Shown here: piece after piece, positions 21,784 to 30,467 of the stretch
Layout: every line of letters begins with the position of its first letter
Numbering within the stretch: position 1 is the stretch's first letter
Position numbers and translations under genes: made by a program
Assembly: GCA_963813315.1 (NCBI GenBank)
Contig: CAWEYO010000020.1
Location: 62,001-126,000, forward strand
Source: CAWEYO01 sp963813315
GTDB lineage: Bacteria; Pseudomonadota; Alphaproteobacteria; Rhizobiales; Rhizobiaceae
Reading direction: 5' to 3'
DNA: 64,000 bases
The notes under the pieces: generated by a model
What the model was told of the DNA's origin: nothing
Database searches by the model: none
What the model saw: only the letters and a program-made list of their open reading frames with translations

Positions 21784-22395
21784 CTATCCGCTCAATGTGC
21801 CCTTGGTCGACGGGATCGCCCCCGCCTGGCGTGGATCGCGTTCGATAGCGGCGCGCAGAACGCGTGCCACGGCTTTGAAGCAGGTTTCCGCAATGTGATG
21901 GTTGTTTGCACCGTATTGGTTGGCGACATGCAGCGTAATCCCGGCATTGTGCGCCAGCGCCTGGAAGAATTCGCGGACGAGTTCGGTGTCGAACGTGCCG
22001 ACCTTCGGCGAGGAAAAAGAAACATTCCAAACCAGGAACGGACGGCCGGACACATCGACCGCCGCGCGCGTCAGCGTCTCGTCCATGGCAAGGTCCAGCG
22101 ACGCATAGCGGGCGATGCCGCGCCGCTCGCCGAGCGCCTTGGCGACTGCCTGGCCGATGGCTATGCCGGTGTCTTCCACCGTGTGGTGATCGTCGATGTG
22201 CAGATCGCCCTTGGCCTTGATCGTCATGTCGATCAGCGAATGGCGGGCCAATTGCTCGAGCATGTGATCGAAAAAACCGATGCCAGTGGCAATGTCGCAT
22301 CGCCCGGTGCCGTCAATATCGACGGACACGCTGATTTCGGTCTCCTTCGTTCTGCGGGTGGTGCTCGCCGCGCGCTTTTCTGTTCCGGATGCCAT
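21784..22395 (-). CDS. hisB: Imidazoleglycerol-phosphate dehydratase
   Basis: HisB dehydrates imidazole glycerol phosphate to imidazole acetol phosphate. The 203-residue enzyme shows the metal-binding repeats FFDHMLEQLARHS and HHTVEDTGI in the first half and HNAGITLHV / NNHHIAE in the second. The start is ATG at 22395 (MASGTEKRAAS); the frame stays open upstream to 22527, but that stretch is unlike the family. It is the first gene of the leftward his operon and is divergent from hslV. Confidence 0.96.
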   Translation of the reverse strand: MASGTEKRAASTTRRTKETEISVSVDIDGTGRCDIATGIGFFDHMLEQLARHSLIDMTIKAKGDLHIDDHHTVEDTGIAIGQAVAKALGERRGIARYASLDLAMDETLTRAAVDVSGRPFLVWNVSFSSPKVGTFDTELVREFFQALAHNAGITLHVANQYGANNHHIAETCFKAVARVLRAAIERDPRQAGAIPSTKGTLSG

Positions 22396-22594
22396 TGATC
22401 CAACTTTACGATGTAGGTTCAGACGAGCGTGCCTTCTATCAGTATGGCACGACGAAAAAAAGCCGGCCCACAAATTCCAGGGCGTGCCGGCCATTCGGCT
22501 TGGATTGCAAACGTCCCGCCCATGCATACATATGTCGGACCAATCTCACGGGATGCGTTGTGCGGAACGCGATCCCGCAACATCGGAGCAGCAA
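22396..22594. promoter_or_regulatory. hisB/hslV divergent promoter region, possible heat-shock promoter for hslVU
   Basis: This 199-bp gap must hold both promoters. On the plus strand CTTGGA at 22499 is followed about 17 bases on by CATGCATACATAT, which is a loose match to the alphaproteobacterial RpoH pattern (CTTG and a CC-rich/AT -10). It fits heat control of HslVU but is only a weak visual match. Confidence 0.3.
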
Positions 22595-23143
22595 ATGGCG
22601 GGCGAATCGACCATGCACGCAACGACGATCGTAACAGTCCGCAAGGGCGGCAAGGTCGTGATTGCCGGCGATGGCCAGGTAAGCCTCGGCCAGACCATCA
22701 TGAAGGGCAATGCGAAGAAGTTGCGGCGCATTGGCAAGGGCAATGTCATTGCCGGCTTCGCCGGCGCGACTGCCGACGCGTTCACGCTTCTCGAACGCCT
22801 TGAAGCCAAGCTTGAACAATATCCGGATCAGTTGACGCGCGCGTGCGTGGAACTCGCCAAGGACTGGCGCACCGACCGGTATCTGCGCCGCCTCGAGGCC
22901 ATGATGCTTGTGGCGGACCGCAGCGTCACGCTGGCGCTGACCGGCACCGGCGACGTATTGGAGCCCGAGCACGGCGTGATGGCGATCGGCTCGGGCGGAA
23001 ACTATGCCCTTGCCGCAGCCCGCGCACTGCTGGACTCGGAAATGGATGCGGAAGAAATTGCCCGCAAAGCGATGCAGATCGCCGCTGACATTTGCGTCTA
23101 CACGAACCAGAACGTCGTGATCGAAACCCTCGATGCCGCCTGA
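22595..23143 (+). CDS. hslV: ATP-dependent protease, peptidase subunit HslV
   Basis: HslV is the proteasome-like peptidase that works with the HslU unfoldase in the cytoplasm. The protein has 182 residues; I chose ATG at 22595 (MAGESTMHATTIVTVRKGGK) because GGAG precedes it. The catalytic N-terminal Thr is exposed after processing within MHATTIVTVR. Family segments VVIAGDGQVSLGQT and GFAGATADAFTLLERLE follow. The gene overlaps the acetyltransferase gene by 11 bases; hslU follows two genes later. Confidence 0.96.
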   Translation: MAGESTMHATTIVTVRKGGKVVIAGDGQVSLGQTIMKGNAKKLRRIGKGNVIAGFAGATADAFTLLERLEAKLEQYPDQLTRACVELAKDWRTDRYLRRLEAMMLVADRSVTLALTGTGDVLEPEHGVMAIGSGGNYALAAARALLDSEMDAEEIARKAMQIAADICVYTNQNVVIETLDAA

Positions 23144-23648
23144 TTCCACGACGAGGTACGGCTTCAGGCCGGTCACCGATGCGGACCTTTCCATGATCGA
23201 AGGCTGGTTCAAGCAGCCGCACATGATGGAGTGGTGGGGCGATTCGGAGACTGAGATCGCCTCCATACGAGATCATATGACCAGCATCTCCGTCGAACCC
23301 CTGATCATCGAACTGGATGGCGAGCCGATCGGATATATCCAGACCTACGATCCGCATCTGGAGGATGACCATCCCTATAACGACCAGCCTTTCGGAACGC
23401 TCGGCATCGATATTTCCATCGCCGTGCCGGAGCTGGTCGGCATCGGCCATGGCTCGGCGATCATGCGCCGGTTCACGGAGCTTCTGTTTGCAGAAGGCGC
23501 GCCGCGCGTCATCATCGATCCGGACCTGGCCAACAATCGAGCTGTCCGCGCGTATGAAAAGGCAGGGTTCCGCCCGCTGGGCGAAAGGACATCCGAATAC
23601 GGCCACGTACTTTTGATGGCGCGCGACAGGGAAGAGCCAATCGCATGA
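23133..23648 (+). CDS. GNAT family acetyltransferase (aminoglycoside 6'-acetyltransferase-like)
   Basis: This 171-residue acetyl-CoA transferase has the AAC(6')/IucB-like pattern: YGFRPVTDADLSMIEGWF at the N-terminus, WWGDSE, the acetyl-CoA loop VGIGHGSAIMRRFTELLF, and VIIDPDLANNRAVRAYEKAG at the C-terminal side. The substrate is unknown; housekeeping copies of this subfamily are common in the rhizobial hslV-hslU cluster, so a resistance role should not be assumed. The start ATG lies inside the hslV end; the stop overlaps the next gene by 4 bases (ATGA). Confidence 0.88.
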   Translation: MPPDSTTRYGFRPVTDADLSMIEGWFKQPHMMEWWGDSETEIASIRDHMTSISVEPLIIELDGEPIGYIQTYDPHLEDDHPYNDQPFGTLGIDISIAVPELVGIGHGSAIMRRFTELLFAEGAPRVIIDPDLANNRAVRAYEKAGFRPLGERTSEYGHVLLMARDREEPIA

Positions 23649-24247
23649 CGGCCGCAGCAGGGTCGGGCACGGCGAGGTTGCGCTCGCGATGGCCAATGAC
23701 GGGCCTTGTCGTGGCGGCGGCACTTGTCGTCTTGCAGGCCGTAATCCTCGCCTGGATGGGCCGCACGCTGATTTGCACTTGCGGGACCATCAAGCTTTGG
23801 CATGGCGTCGTGCAGAGTTCCGAGAACTCCCAGCATATTTCAGATTGGTACAGTTTCTCGCATATCATCCACGGCTTCCTGTTCTATGCGGCTGCGCGCT
23901 TCCTGTTTCCGCGTTGGTCGCTCGCCGCGCGGCTGGCGCTGGCTGTCGCCGTAGAGGGCGCGTGGGAAGTGCTTGAAAACAGCAGCTTCATCATCGACAG
24001 ATATCGCGAGGGTACCATCTCGCTCGACTACTACGGCGACAGCATTGTCAACTCCGTTTCCGACACGCTGATGATGATGCTCGGCTTTGTCATGGCCGCG
24101 AGGCTTCCTATATGGTTCGTCGTAGCGCTTGCGCTTTTTATGGAGATTGCAGTCGGCGCTGTCATCCGTGACAATCTCACCCTCAACGTAATCATGCTGC
24201 TGCATCCCTTCGAGGCCATTCGGCAGTGGCAATCCGGAACTCTCTGA
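23645..24247 (+). CDS. DUF2585 (UPF0314) membrane protein
   Basis: This 200-residue integral membrane protein of unknown function begins with a hydrophobic segment LVVAAALVVLQAVILAWMG (about residues 21-39), then RTLICTCGTIKLWHGVVQSS and a polar motif WYSFSHIIHGFLFYAA. Further membrane segments cover residues 62-75, about 85-105, 130-150 and 153-170. The segment EGAWEVLENSSFIIDRYRE is strongly typical of DUF2585. It lies between the hslV and hslU genes in one operon, coupled to the acetyltransferase gene by ATGA. Confidence 0.87.
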   Translation: MTAAAGSGTARLRSRWPMTGLVVAAALVVLQAVILAWMGRTLICTCGTIKLWHGVVQSSENSQHISDWYSFSHIIHGFLFYAAARFLFPRWSLAARLALAVAVEGAWEVLENSSFIIDRYREGTISLDYYGDSIVNSVSDTLMMMLGFVMAARLPIWFVVALALFMEIAVGAVIRDNLTLNVIMLLHPFEAIRQWQSGTL

Positions 24248-24250
24248 ACC

Positions 24251-25564
24251 ATGACCACATTCTCTCCCCGTGAAATCGTATCGGAGCTCGACCGCTTCAT
24301 CATCGGCCAGAAGGACGCCAAGCGCGCGGTGGCAATCGCGCTGCGCAATCGCTGGCGGCGCCAGCAGCTCGAAGGCCAGATGCGCGAAGAAGTCATGCCA
24401 AAGAACATTCTGATGATCGGCCCGACGGGGGTAGGCAAGACCGAGATTTCGCGCCGGCTGGCGCGGCTTGCGGGGGCACCCTTCATCAAGGTCGAAGCAA
24501 CGAAGTTTACGGAAGTCGGCTATGTAGGCCGCGATGTCGAGCAGATCGTCCGCGACCTCGTCGAGGTCGCTATCGGACTGGTGCGCGAGAAGATGCGCGA
24601 GGACGTCAAGGCGCGCGCGCACTTGAACGCCGAGGAGCGCGTGCTCGAAGCGCTGGTCGGCAAGACGGCGAGCCCGGCAACCCGCGACAGTTTCCGCAAG
24701 AAGCTGCGCGACGGCGAACTCGACGATAAGGAAATCGAGATCGAGGTGGCCGATACCAGCACCGGCGGCATGCCCGGTTTCGAGATACCGGGTATGCCCG
24801 GCGCCAACATCGGCGTCCTAAACATCAACGAAATGTTGTCCAAGGCCATGGGCGGCAAACGCACCAAGACCATCACGACCACGGTGCGCGACTCCTACGC
24901 GCAGTTGATCAATGACGAGTCCGACAAGCTGCTCGATCAGGACGAGGTGGTCCAGAAGGCACTCTCGTCGACCGAGAACGACGGCATCGTGTTTCTCGAC
25001 GAGATCGACAAGATTGCCGCGCGAGACGGCGGTGTCGGCGCCGGAGTTTCCCGTGAAGGCGTGCAGCGCGACCTGCTGCCGCTAGTCGAGGGAACGACCG
25101 TGGCTACAAAGTACGGACCGATAAAGACGGATCACATCCTCTTCATCGCCTCGGGGGCGTTCCACGTCGCCAAGCCGTCCGACCTCCTGCCCGAACTGCA
25201 GGGCCGGCTGCCGATACGCGTCGAGCTCCGAGCACTGGAGAAGGAGGATTTCCGCCGCATTCTGACCGAGACCGAAGCGAGCCTGATCAAGCAGTATATC
25301 GCCCTGATGGAAACGGAGGGCGTCAAGCTGGAATTCACCGACGACGCCATAGACTCGCTTGCCGGCATAGCGGTCGATCTCAATGCCAGCGTCGAGAACA
25401 TCGGAGCCCGGCGACTGCAGACTGTGATGGAACGCGTTCTTGATGAAATATCGTTCAATGCCCCCGACCGCTCCGGCCAGGCTGTTACCATCGACGCCGA
25501 ATATGTGAGCAAACACGTCGGCGATCTTGCGAAGAACACAGATTTGTCGCGTTTCATCCTTTAA
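24251..25564 (+). CDS. hslU: ATP-dependent protease ATPase subunit HslU
   Basis: HslU is the AAA+ unfoldase that feeds proteins to HslV. The 437-residue protein has MTTFSPREIVSELDRFIIGQ, Walker A in IGPTGVGKTEISRRLARL (residues 57-74), the pore-loop region KVEATKFTEVGYVGRDVEQ, the intermediate domain at about 110-245, Walker B in GIVFLDEIDKIAARDGG, sensor regions, and the typical end DLAKNTDLSRFIL that inserts into HslV. The gap to the preceding gene is only 3 bases. Confidence 0.98.
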   Translation: MTTFSPREIVSELDRFIIGQKDAKRAVAIALRNRWRRQQLEGQMREEVMPKNILMIGPTGVGKTEISRRLARLAGAPFIKVEATKFTEVGYVGRDVEQIVRDLVEVAIGLVREKMREDVKARAHLNAEERVLEALVGKTASPATRDSFRKKLRDGELDDKEIEIEVADTSTGGMPGFEIPGMPGANIGVLNINEMLSKAMGGKRTKTITTTVRDSYAQLINDESDKLLDQDEVVQKALSSTENDGIVFLDEIDKIAARDGGVGAGVSREGVQRDLLPLVEGTTVATKYGPIKTDHILFIASGAFHVAKPSDLLPELQGRLPIRVELRALEKEDFRRILTETEASLIKQYIALMETEGVKLEFTDDAIDSLAGIAVDLNASVENIGARRLQTVMERVLDEISFNAPDRSGQAVTIDAEYVSKHVGDLAKNTDLSRFIL

Positions 25565-25568
25565 GAGC

Positions 25569-25596
25569 CGGCATCGGCCCTGTTGCTCCGATGCCG
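25569..25596 (+). terminator. Stem-loop after hslU
   Basis: A perfect 9-bp stem, CGGCATCGG (25569-25577) with CCGATGCCG (25588-25596) and a 10-base loop, begins five bases after the hslU stop. No U-tract follows, so it may be a Rho-assisted terminator or an mRNA 3'-end stabiliser and not a classic terminator. Confidence 0.55.
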
Positions 25597-25747
25597 CGCC
25601 ACGGGATTGCCGACTGCAGGCTGCAAGCCGAACCCTCGACTTCGCCTCGGACATTGCCTAGGTTGCGCGGCTGTCATTTGTTTGGAAATACACGATCTTT
25701 CGGAACGGATGCCGTTCTGGATCTGGCTGGATACAGTACGACGGCGC

Positions 25748-26707
25748 ATGAAACGGTCTATCTTATTCCTGTTATGTCTTTTTCTTTCGCCCGGATTGGT
25801 CCAGGCGCAGCCGGCCAGCTTGGTACCGGCCGGCAACCGCTACCCGCATCAGCCCGATGTGCCCGGCGCCTCGGCAAAAAGGACCGCGGCCAACAAGACC
25901 AGTTACGAGGCCAAGTACCACAAGGTCTACACACTGCTCAAAGAGGATCGCTTGTTGCAGTCGAAGATACGGGAAGTCGCCGCCGCTTACGGTATTGATC
26001 CCATACATGTCGTTGGCGCCATTGTTGGTGAGCATACTTACAATGTCGACGCCTACGACAGGCTGCAGACCTACTATGTAAAGGCGATCTCGTATCTGGG
26101 GAACGAGCTCGCTTTCCGTTACGCCGGCGAAGACGTCGCCGACTTTGTCTCCAGGCCGCAATTTGCACGGTGCGCCAGCGTCGGCGGCAGCTACGAAACC
26201 TGGAACTGCCGCGAAAGCGTATGGAATTCATCGTTTCGTGGCAGGACCGTCGACGGCAGGAGCTATCCCGACGACCGGTTCAGCGCAACGTTCTTCCAAC
26301 CATTCTATGCCGGCCAGACCTTCGGCATCGGGCAGGTCAATCCGCTGACCGCGCTTGAAATGAGTGATCTGGTAAGTCAGGTTTCGGGACTGCCGGAACT
26401 CGATGCGCGCGAACCGCAACGGGTCTACCAGACGATCATGGATCCAGACCTCACCTTGCCTTATGTGGCGGCGACGGTGAAGAAGGCAATCGACGCTTAT
26501 CGAACCATTGCCGGTTTCGACATTTCGCAGAATCCCGGAATCACGGCTACGCTCTACAATGTCGGCGATTGCGAAGCCCGAGCCCATGCGCTGAAGGACG
26601 AGAACCAAAGGCGCACAAGCGAAGGCCTGGAACCGAGATTCCCTGAGGAAAACTACTATGGGTGGCTGGTGAACGAGAGATTGACAGAACTTCGCACGCT
26701 ATTTTGA
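25748..26707 (+). CDS. DUF1402 secreted protein, lytic-transglycosylase-like
   Basis: This 319-residue exported protein starts at ATG 25748 with a clear signal peptide, MKRSILFLLCLFLSPGLVQA, cleaved before QPASLVP. The mature part contains AAAYGIDPIHVVGAIVGEHT with a Glu in the place of a transglycosylase acid, followed by AGQTFGIGQVNPLTALEMS, which resembles the soluble lytic transglycosylase GxGxxQ motif. A peptidoglycan-cleaving role is an inference from this resemblance. Upstream in-frame starts exist but would bury the signal peptide. Confidence 0.8.
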   Translation: MKRSILFLLCLFLSPGLVQAQPASLVPAGNRYPHQPDVPGASAKRTAANKTSYEAKYHKVYTLLKEDRLLQSKIREVAAAYGIDPIHVVGAIVGEHTYNVDAYDRLQTYYVKAISYLGNELAFRYAGEDVADFVSRPQFARCASVGGSYETWNCRESVWNSSFRGRTVDGRSYPDDRFSATFFQPFYAGQTFGIGQVNPLTALEMSDLVSQVSGLPELDAREPQRVYQTIMDPDLTLPYVAATVKKAIDAYRTIAGFDISQNPGITATLYNVGDCEARAHALKDENQRRTSEGLEPRFPEENYYGWLVNERLTELRTLF

Positions 26708-26745
26708 GAATTCGCCTGCAGCGGCCCGGCTTTTTCGTTCAATCG

Positions 26746-27183
26746 TCATTTCGCTTTTGATTTAGGCATATTCTCGTCCAAAAGTCTGTCGATGTTTTGG
26801 GGATCATGCTGTGAATTCTGCGACCTCCCGAGTGCGACCTTCAGCCTTAACGCAAGCTCCTGGATGTCGCTTTCGTCGAGTTGCGAAATTGCTTGCGAAA
26901 GCAGGTTGACGAGCTCGGCGGCGTTCGGGGACAGATTGGACGTGTCGATGACAACGCGCGGCAGAGACGTTTGCGCGAGACGTTCCATTTCGTCGGCCTC
27001 GTCCCAGATAATGTTGAAATAGCCGATTACTTTCTGGACCATGGCCCAGCTGGGCCTGCCGCGGTGTCCATGCTCCAGCGCCGAAAGATATGCCGGGCTG
27101 ACGTTCATGGCAGCCGCCATGTCCTTCTGCGAAGCACCCTTGATGCGCCGCAGTTCACGCACTTTCCGGCCAAATGGTGTCAT
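26746..27183 (-). CDS. XRE-family helix-turn-helix regulator
   Basis: This 145-residue protein has a Cro/CI-type DNA-binding domain at residues 1-62: RELRRIKGASQKDMAAAMNV then SPAYLSALEHGHRGRPSWAM. The C-terminal part, with ELVNLLSQAISQLDESDIQE, is helical and probably dimerises. It is the last gene of the tim44-mltA-smr-xre operon and overlaps smr by 4 bases (ATGA). Its targets are unknown. Confidence 0.88.
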   Translation of the reverse strand: MTPFGRKVRELRRIKGASQKDMAAAMNVSPAYLSALEHGHRGRPSWAMVQKVIGYFNIIWDEADEMERLAQTSLPRVVIDTSNLSPNAAELVNLLSQAISQLDESDIQELALRLKVALGRSQNSQHDPQNIDRLLDENMPKSKAK

Positions 27184-27740
27184 GGCGAGGTCCCTCCGCC
27201 GCGGCGCCGCAGCCGGACATAGAGTGCGCCCGCTCCGCCATGCTGGCGTGCAGCGCTATCATAGCTGCTTACCATCATACGGAATGAAGGCGTCGCCAGC
27301 CAGCCGGGGACGGCGCGCCGCAAAACGCCATCGCTGCCGAGTGACGATCCCTTGCCCGTGATAACGAGAACATAGCGGAGGCCCTGCGCCCACGCGCGAT
27401 GGAGGAAGGATAGCAGCAGCATGTGCGCCTCTCCCTGCGTCATGCCATGAAGATCGACCCGGCCGTCGATCTGCAGGCGGCCTTTCGAAAGCTTGTTGCG
27501 CGTCGGTGCATCGAAAGGGTGGTGATGCGGCCTTTCGTTGCGCGCCGGTGCCGCAGCTGCCAGGCCGCCCCGGTCAGGCGGGTCTGCAGCCGGCAAAAGT
27601 TCCAATGCCTCGAGGACGCTCGACGCGGCCTCCGAAAGCACCGCCGCTTCCTTGCCCTTGAGAGGTCTGGCTGTTCGCGCCACACGGCTCCAGATGATGC
27701 GATCCTCTTCGCTCAACCTTTTCTGCGACGGCGGGGTCAT
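27180..27740 (-). CDS. Smr-domain protein
   Basis: This 186-residue protein has a charged N-terminal half (SEEDRIIWSRVARTARPLKG) and a C-terminal Smr domain: VDLHGMTQGEAHMLLLSFLH carries the DxHG motif and LRYVLVITGKGSSLGSDGVL the TGxG motif. Smr domains bind or nick nucleic acids and act in ribosome rescue or recombination; the specific role here is unknown. Both ends overlap neighbouring genes as ATGA, so translation is coupled with mltA and xre. Confidence 0.9.
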   Translation of the reverse strand: MTPPSQKRLSEEDRIIWSRVARTARPLKGKEAAVLSEAASSVLEALELLPAADPPDRGGLAAAAPARNERPHHHPFDAPTRNKLSKGRLQIDGRVDLHGMTQGEAHMLLLSFLHRAWAQGLRYVLVITGKGSSLGSDGVLRRAVPGWLATPSFRMMVSSYDSAARQHGGAGALYVRLRRRGGGTSP

Positions 27741-28876
27741 CTCGAGAAACCGGGAAATATCGGCTTTGGTACAAGGGCGAAGAATTCGGCCGGATGGCGT
27801 ATCACCCCGGCGATTTCTCCCGCCGCAAATCCCGATCCGGTGAACAGATCGCCGCGCGCAGGCCCGGTGATCGCCGAGCCGGTATCCTGCGCGATCATCA
27901 AACGCCCGAAAGGCTCGCCATCGCATGCGGTGAGCGACGGGGCGTCGATGAAGATGGGAGTCCCGAACGTGTGCAGCATCCGGTCTACCGCCATGGAGCG
28001 GCCTGGCGTCAAGGGAACCTTCGCCGCCGCGATCGGTCCAAGCGCAGGGTCGTTGACTGGCGCCTCGCGAAAGAAAATGAAGGAACGGTTCTGCCAAAGG
28101 ATTTCGTTGACACGATCGGGGTTCGCACGCAGCCAGCCGCGTATCGACTGCATTGTCACCTCGGCAGGTGGAATTTCGCCCATATCCGTGAGTATGCGGC
28201 CCGGTCCCGAAAAACGGTGGCCGGATTTCGCGGCATATGTCACCCGCTTCACCTGACCGTCCGTCATCATGAGCCGTGCCGCCCCTTGGACATGGATGAA
28301 GAACACATCCACAGGGTCGGCCAGCCAGGCGATTTCCAGATTCCGTCCGGCCAACGCGCCTTGCTCGATTTGCCTTCGATCGAAGAACTCGACCGTTCCG
28401 GAGGCCGTCCGGCGTGCGAACGCGAGATAGGGATCGAACCCCGGCGGCCGGTTGCTGTCGTCGATATCGATCAGATTCGCAGGGCGCGCCAGCAGCGGAG
28501 ACCGGAAATGCGCCGTCCTTATGGGGGAAGCCTCGGCTTGCGGTTCGTAGAAGCCGGTTACGAAACCACTTTCGTCGTTGTCGCAGCAAATCCTGCAAGG
28601 CACAAAATGAAGTTCGAAGAACTGGCGCGCTTCATCCTTCGTCAACGCTTCGCTCGAGCGCGCCGCAGCATAGGAATCCGCGAAAGCTGCAAAATCCAGG
28701 CCGAGGCTACCCGACCGATAGGGCTTGGCGAGCACCTGAAAAGCCGATCGGCGGAAGGCCGAATACGCTTCATCGAGCGCGTCGGCGTGCCACCCGCGCA
28801 GCGCGCCCCAAGGCACTTCACGAAAAAGTGAAGAAACGGGTCGGACCCTTTCTGGAAAATCCCATGCCGCAACCAC
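27737..28876 (-). CDS. mltA: Membrane-bound lytic murein transglycosylase A
   Basis: MltA cleaves the glycan strands of peptidoglycan to 1,6-anhydro products. The 379-residue protein has the MltA core (FFELHFVPCR; GFVTGFYEPQAEASPIR; RRQIEQGALAGRNLEIAWLA; VFFIHVQGAARL) and a C-terminal 3D domain with LMIAQDTGSAITGPARGDLF that holds the catalytic Asp. The start is GTG at 28876, 8 bases from the tim44-like gene; no signal peptide or lipobox is evident, so the true N-terminus is uncertain. Confidence 0.92.
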   Translation of the reverse strand: MVAAWDFPERVRPVSSLFREVPWGALRGWHADALDEAYSAFRRSAFQVLAKPYRSGSLGLDFAAFADSYAAARSSEALTKDEARQFFELHFVPCRICCDNDESGFVTGFYEPQAEASPIRTAHFRSPLLARPANLIDIDDSNRPPGFDPYLAFARRTASGTVEFFDRRQIEQGALAGRNLEIAWLADPVDVFFIHVQGAARLMMTDGQVKRVTYAAKSGHRFSGPGRILTDMGEIPPAEVTMQSIRGWLRANPDRVNEILWQNRSFIFFREAPVNDPALGPIAAAKVPLTPGRSMAVDRMLHTFGTPIFIDAPSLTACDGEPFGRLMIAQDTGSAITGPARGDLFTGSGFAAGEIAGVIRHPAEFFALVPKPIFPGFSR

Positions 28877-28884
28877 GGCCGGGT

Positions 28885-29589
28885 TCAGTCCTCGGCCTCG
28901 GTAGCTACCAGCTTCCAGTTCGGATCGCGCGAGCGGGTGTCGCGGGCGAACGTCCAGACGTCCTTCACTTCGGCGACGGTCTCGGGATCCCCCTCGACCA
29001 CATCCCCGGCGAGGTTGCGGGTTGCGGATATGAGTTCGCTGACGATCCGCAGCGTCACATGCGCCTCGTTTCCTTTCATTTCGGCCGAGACGATATCTGC
29101 CTTGTCGATGCCGACAAAGGACGACTGGATCTTCTCGGAGCGGTTCTCGCGTTCCGCAATCGCGGCGACAAAACCGTCATAGACTTCACGCGAGAGCAGG
29201 TTCTTCAGTGCTTTACGGTCGCCGTCGGCATAGGCCATCACGATCATCTCGTAGGCCATCTTTGCGCCGTCAACAAAACCCTTGGGGTCAAACGACGGGT
29301 CGGCGTCCTTGATCGCACGCAGCCCCTTGTTGAGATCGGTGCCAGGCCGCGCGAAGGCGTCGATGGATTTGTAGCTTTCGTCGGCTTCGCCGCCGGCTCG
29401 CTTTCGCGGAAGAGAGACCACATTCTCGGAGGCAGGGCTGCCGTCCTTGTCGCGTTTGCGGCCGGCGGTGAATGGATCAAAGGGCGGGCGCTCGTTTCCA
29501 GTACGGCGCCCAAGCACATTGCGCAGCTGGAAAAAGATGACCACCGCCGCAACGAGGAAAAAAATAGTGCCGAAGTCAAAGAATTCCAT
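28885..29589 (-). CDS. Tim44/TimA-like membrane-associated protein
   Basis: This 234-residue protein starts at ATG 29589 with an N-terminal membrane anchor, MEFFDFGTIFFLVAAVVIFF (residues 1-20), a charged linker (residues 25-70), then a Tim44-like domain: SFDPKGFVDGAKMAYEMIVM, ALKNLLSREVYDGF, VTLRIVSELI and the end RDPNWKLVATEAED. Bacterial Tim44-like proteins sit at the inner membrane; the function is not well defined. It leads the leftward operon with mltA and is divergent from fxsA. Confidence 0.9.
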   Translation of the reverse strand: MEFFDFGTIFFLVAAVVIFFQLRNVLGRRTGNERPPFDPFTAGRKRDKDGSPASENVVSLPRKRAGGEADESYKSIDAFARPGTDLNKGLRAIKDADPSFDPKGFVDGAKMAYEMIVMAYADGDRKALKNLLSREVYDGFVAAIAERENRSEKIQSSFVGIDKADIVSAEMKGNEAHVTLRIVSELISATRNLAGDVVEGDPETVAEVKDVWTFARDTRSRDPNWKLVATEAED

Positions 29590-29613
29590 TTGTCCGCCAA
29601 TCAATCCTTCGCC

Positions 29614-29703
29614 CCGCTACAGCGCCGCGCGTCCTTTTGGACGCTCAAAGGACGCTGTATTCTTCCGCATCGTGCTTTCCGAAAATCGATTCCGATTTTC
29701 GGG
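29614..29703 (-). repeat. Single inverted copy of the 100-bp repeat unit
   Basis: This stretch matches, on the opposite strand, the unit tandemly repeated at 47,411-47,910: a CTACAGCG...CGCTGTA palindrome around CGCGTCC/GGACGC, then CCGCATCGTGCTT and the CCGAAAATCGATTCCGATTTTCGG hairpin region (written here in two parts: CCGAAAATCGAT and TCCGATTTTCGG). It lies in the 290-bp gap between the Tim44-like gene and fxsA, which otherwise holds the promoters of these two genes. Confidence 0.85.
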
Positions 29704-29879
29704 CCGATCGGTAGACGGGTCGATACCGCGCGCCGAGCGGCATGCGCCCCATTCAATTCCTCAGTCAAGCATATAGAACGCATACGACTATCATTCAAAT
29801 CAAAGGCGCGAATACCTATCTAACGTGCGGGCGAAAACGATCGCTCGCTAAACCTCTCCAAGACGAAGAAACCCCGGCA

Positions 29880-30359
29880 TTGTCCCCCTTTTCCTTGCTC
29901 TTTCTGGCGCTTCCCCTCATTGAGATCGCGGTTTTCGTGATCGTTGGCAAGGAGATCGGCGTTCTGCCGACGGTCAGCCTCGTCGTGCTGAGCGGCATCG
30001 CCGGTGGAATTCTGCTGCGCATACAGGGGCTTGGCATTCTCGCGCGCATCCGGCATCAGATCGAGGCCGGGCAAAATCCCGGCCGCGAACTCGCGCACGG
30101 CGTCATGATCGTCGTCGCCGGAATGCTGCTTTTGATTCCCGGCTTCGTCACGGACGTCCTCGGTATCCTTCTGTTCATCCCGCCGATCCGCGATTTCGGC
30201 TGGCGCCTGGTCAAGAGCCGCATCACCGTGCATCGTGGCTTCGGTGCGGACGCGTGGACACCTCCCCCGGACAGCGGCAAGACCATCGATCTAGACGATG
30301 GCGATTATTCCAGGAGCTCGGGTTCAAGATCGCCATGGCAGGGCCTCGGCAAGGATTAG
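29880..30359 (+). CDS. fxsA: FxsA-family cytoplasmic membrane protein
   Basis: This 159-residue membrane protein has the FxsA pattern: LLFLALPLIEIAVFVIVGKE at the N-terminus, VLPTVSLVVLSGIAGGILLR, then MIVVAGMLLLIPGFVTDVLG and LLFIPPIRDFGWRLV. E. coli FxsA reduces phage exclusion when overproduced; its normal role is unclear. I chose TTG at 29880 because the protein then begins directly before the first membrane segment; no ATG gives a typical N-terminus. Confidence 0.88.
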   Translation: MSPFSLLFLALPLIEIAVFVIVGKEIGVLPTVSLVVLSGIAGGILLRIQGLGILARIRHQIEAGQNPGRELAHGVMIVVAGMLLLIPGFVTDVLGILLFIPPIRDFGWRLVKSRITVHRGFGADAWTPPPDSGKTIDLDDGDYSRSSGSRSPWQGLGKD

Positions 30360-30467
30360 CGTTCCCTGGGCTTGCGGAGACGGGTAAGTTCAGAACCGGC
30401 CAAACTTGTCATGCCACCGTCTCCATGCTAGCGAACGCGCGACTTTGAAATGAGAGGATTCCGGCCC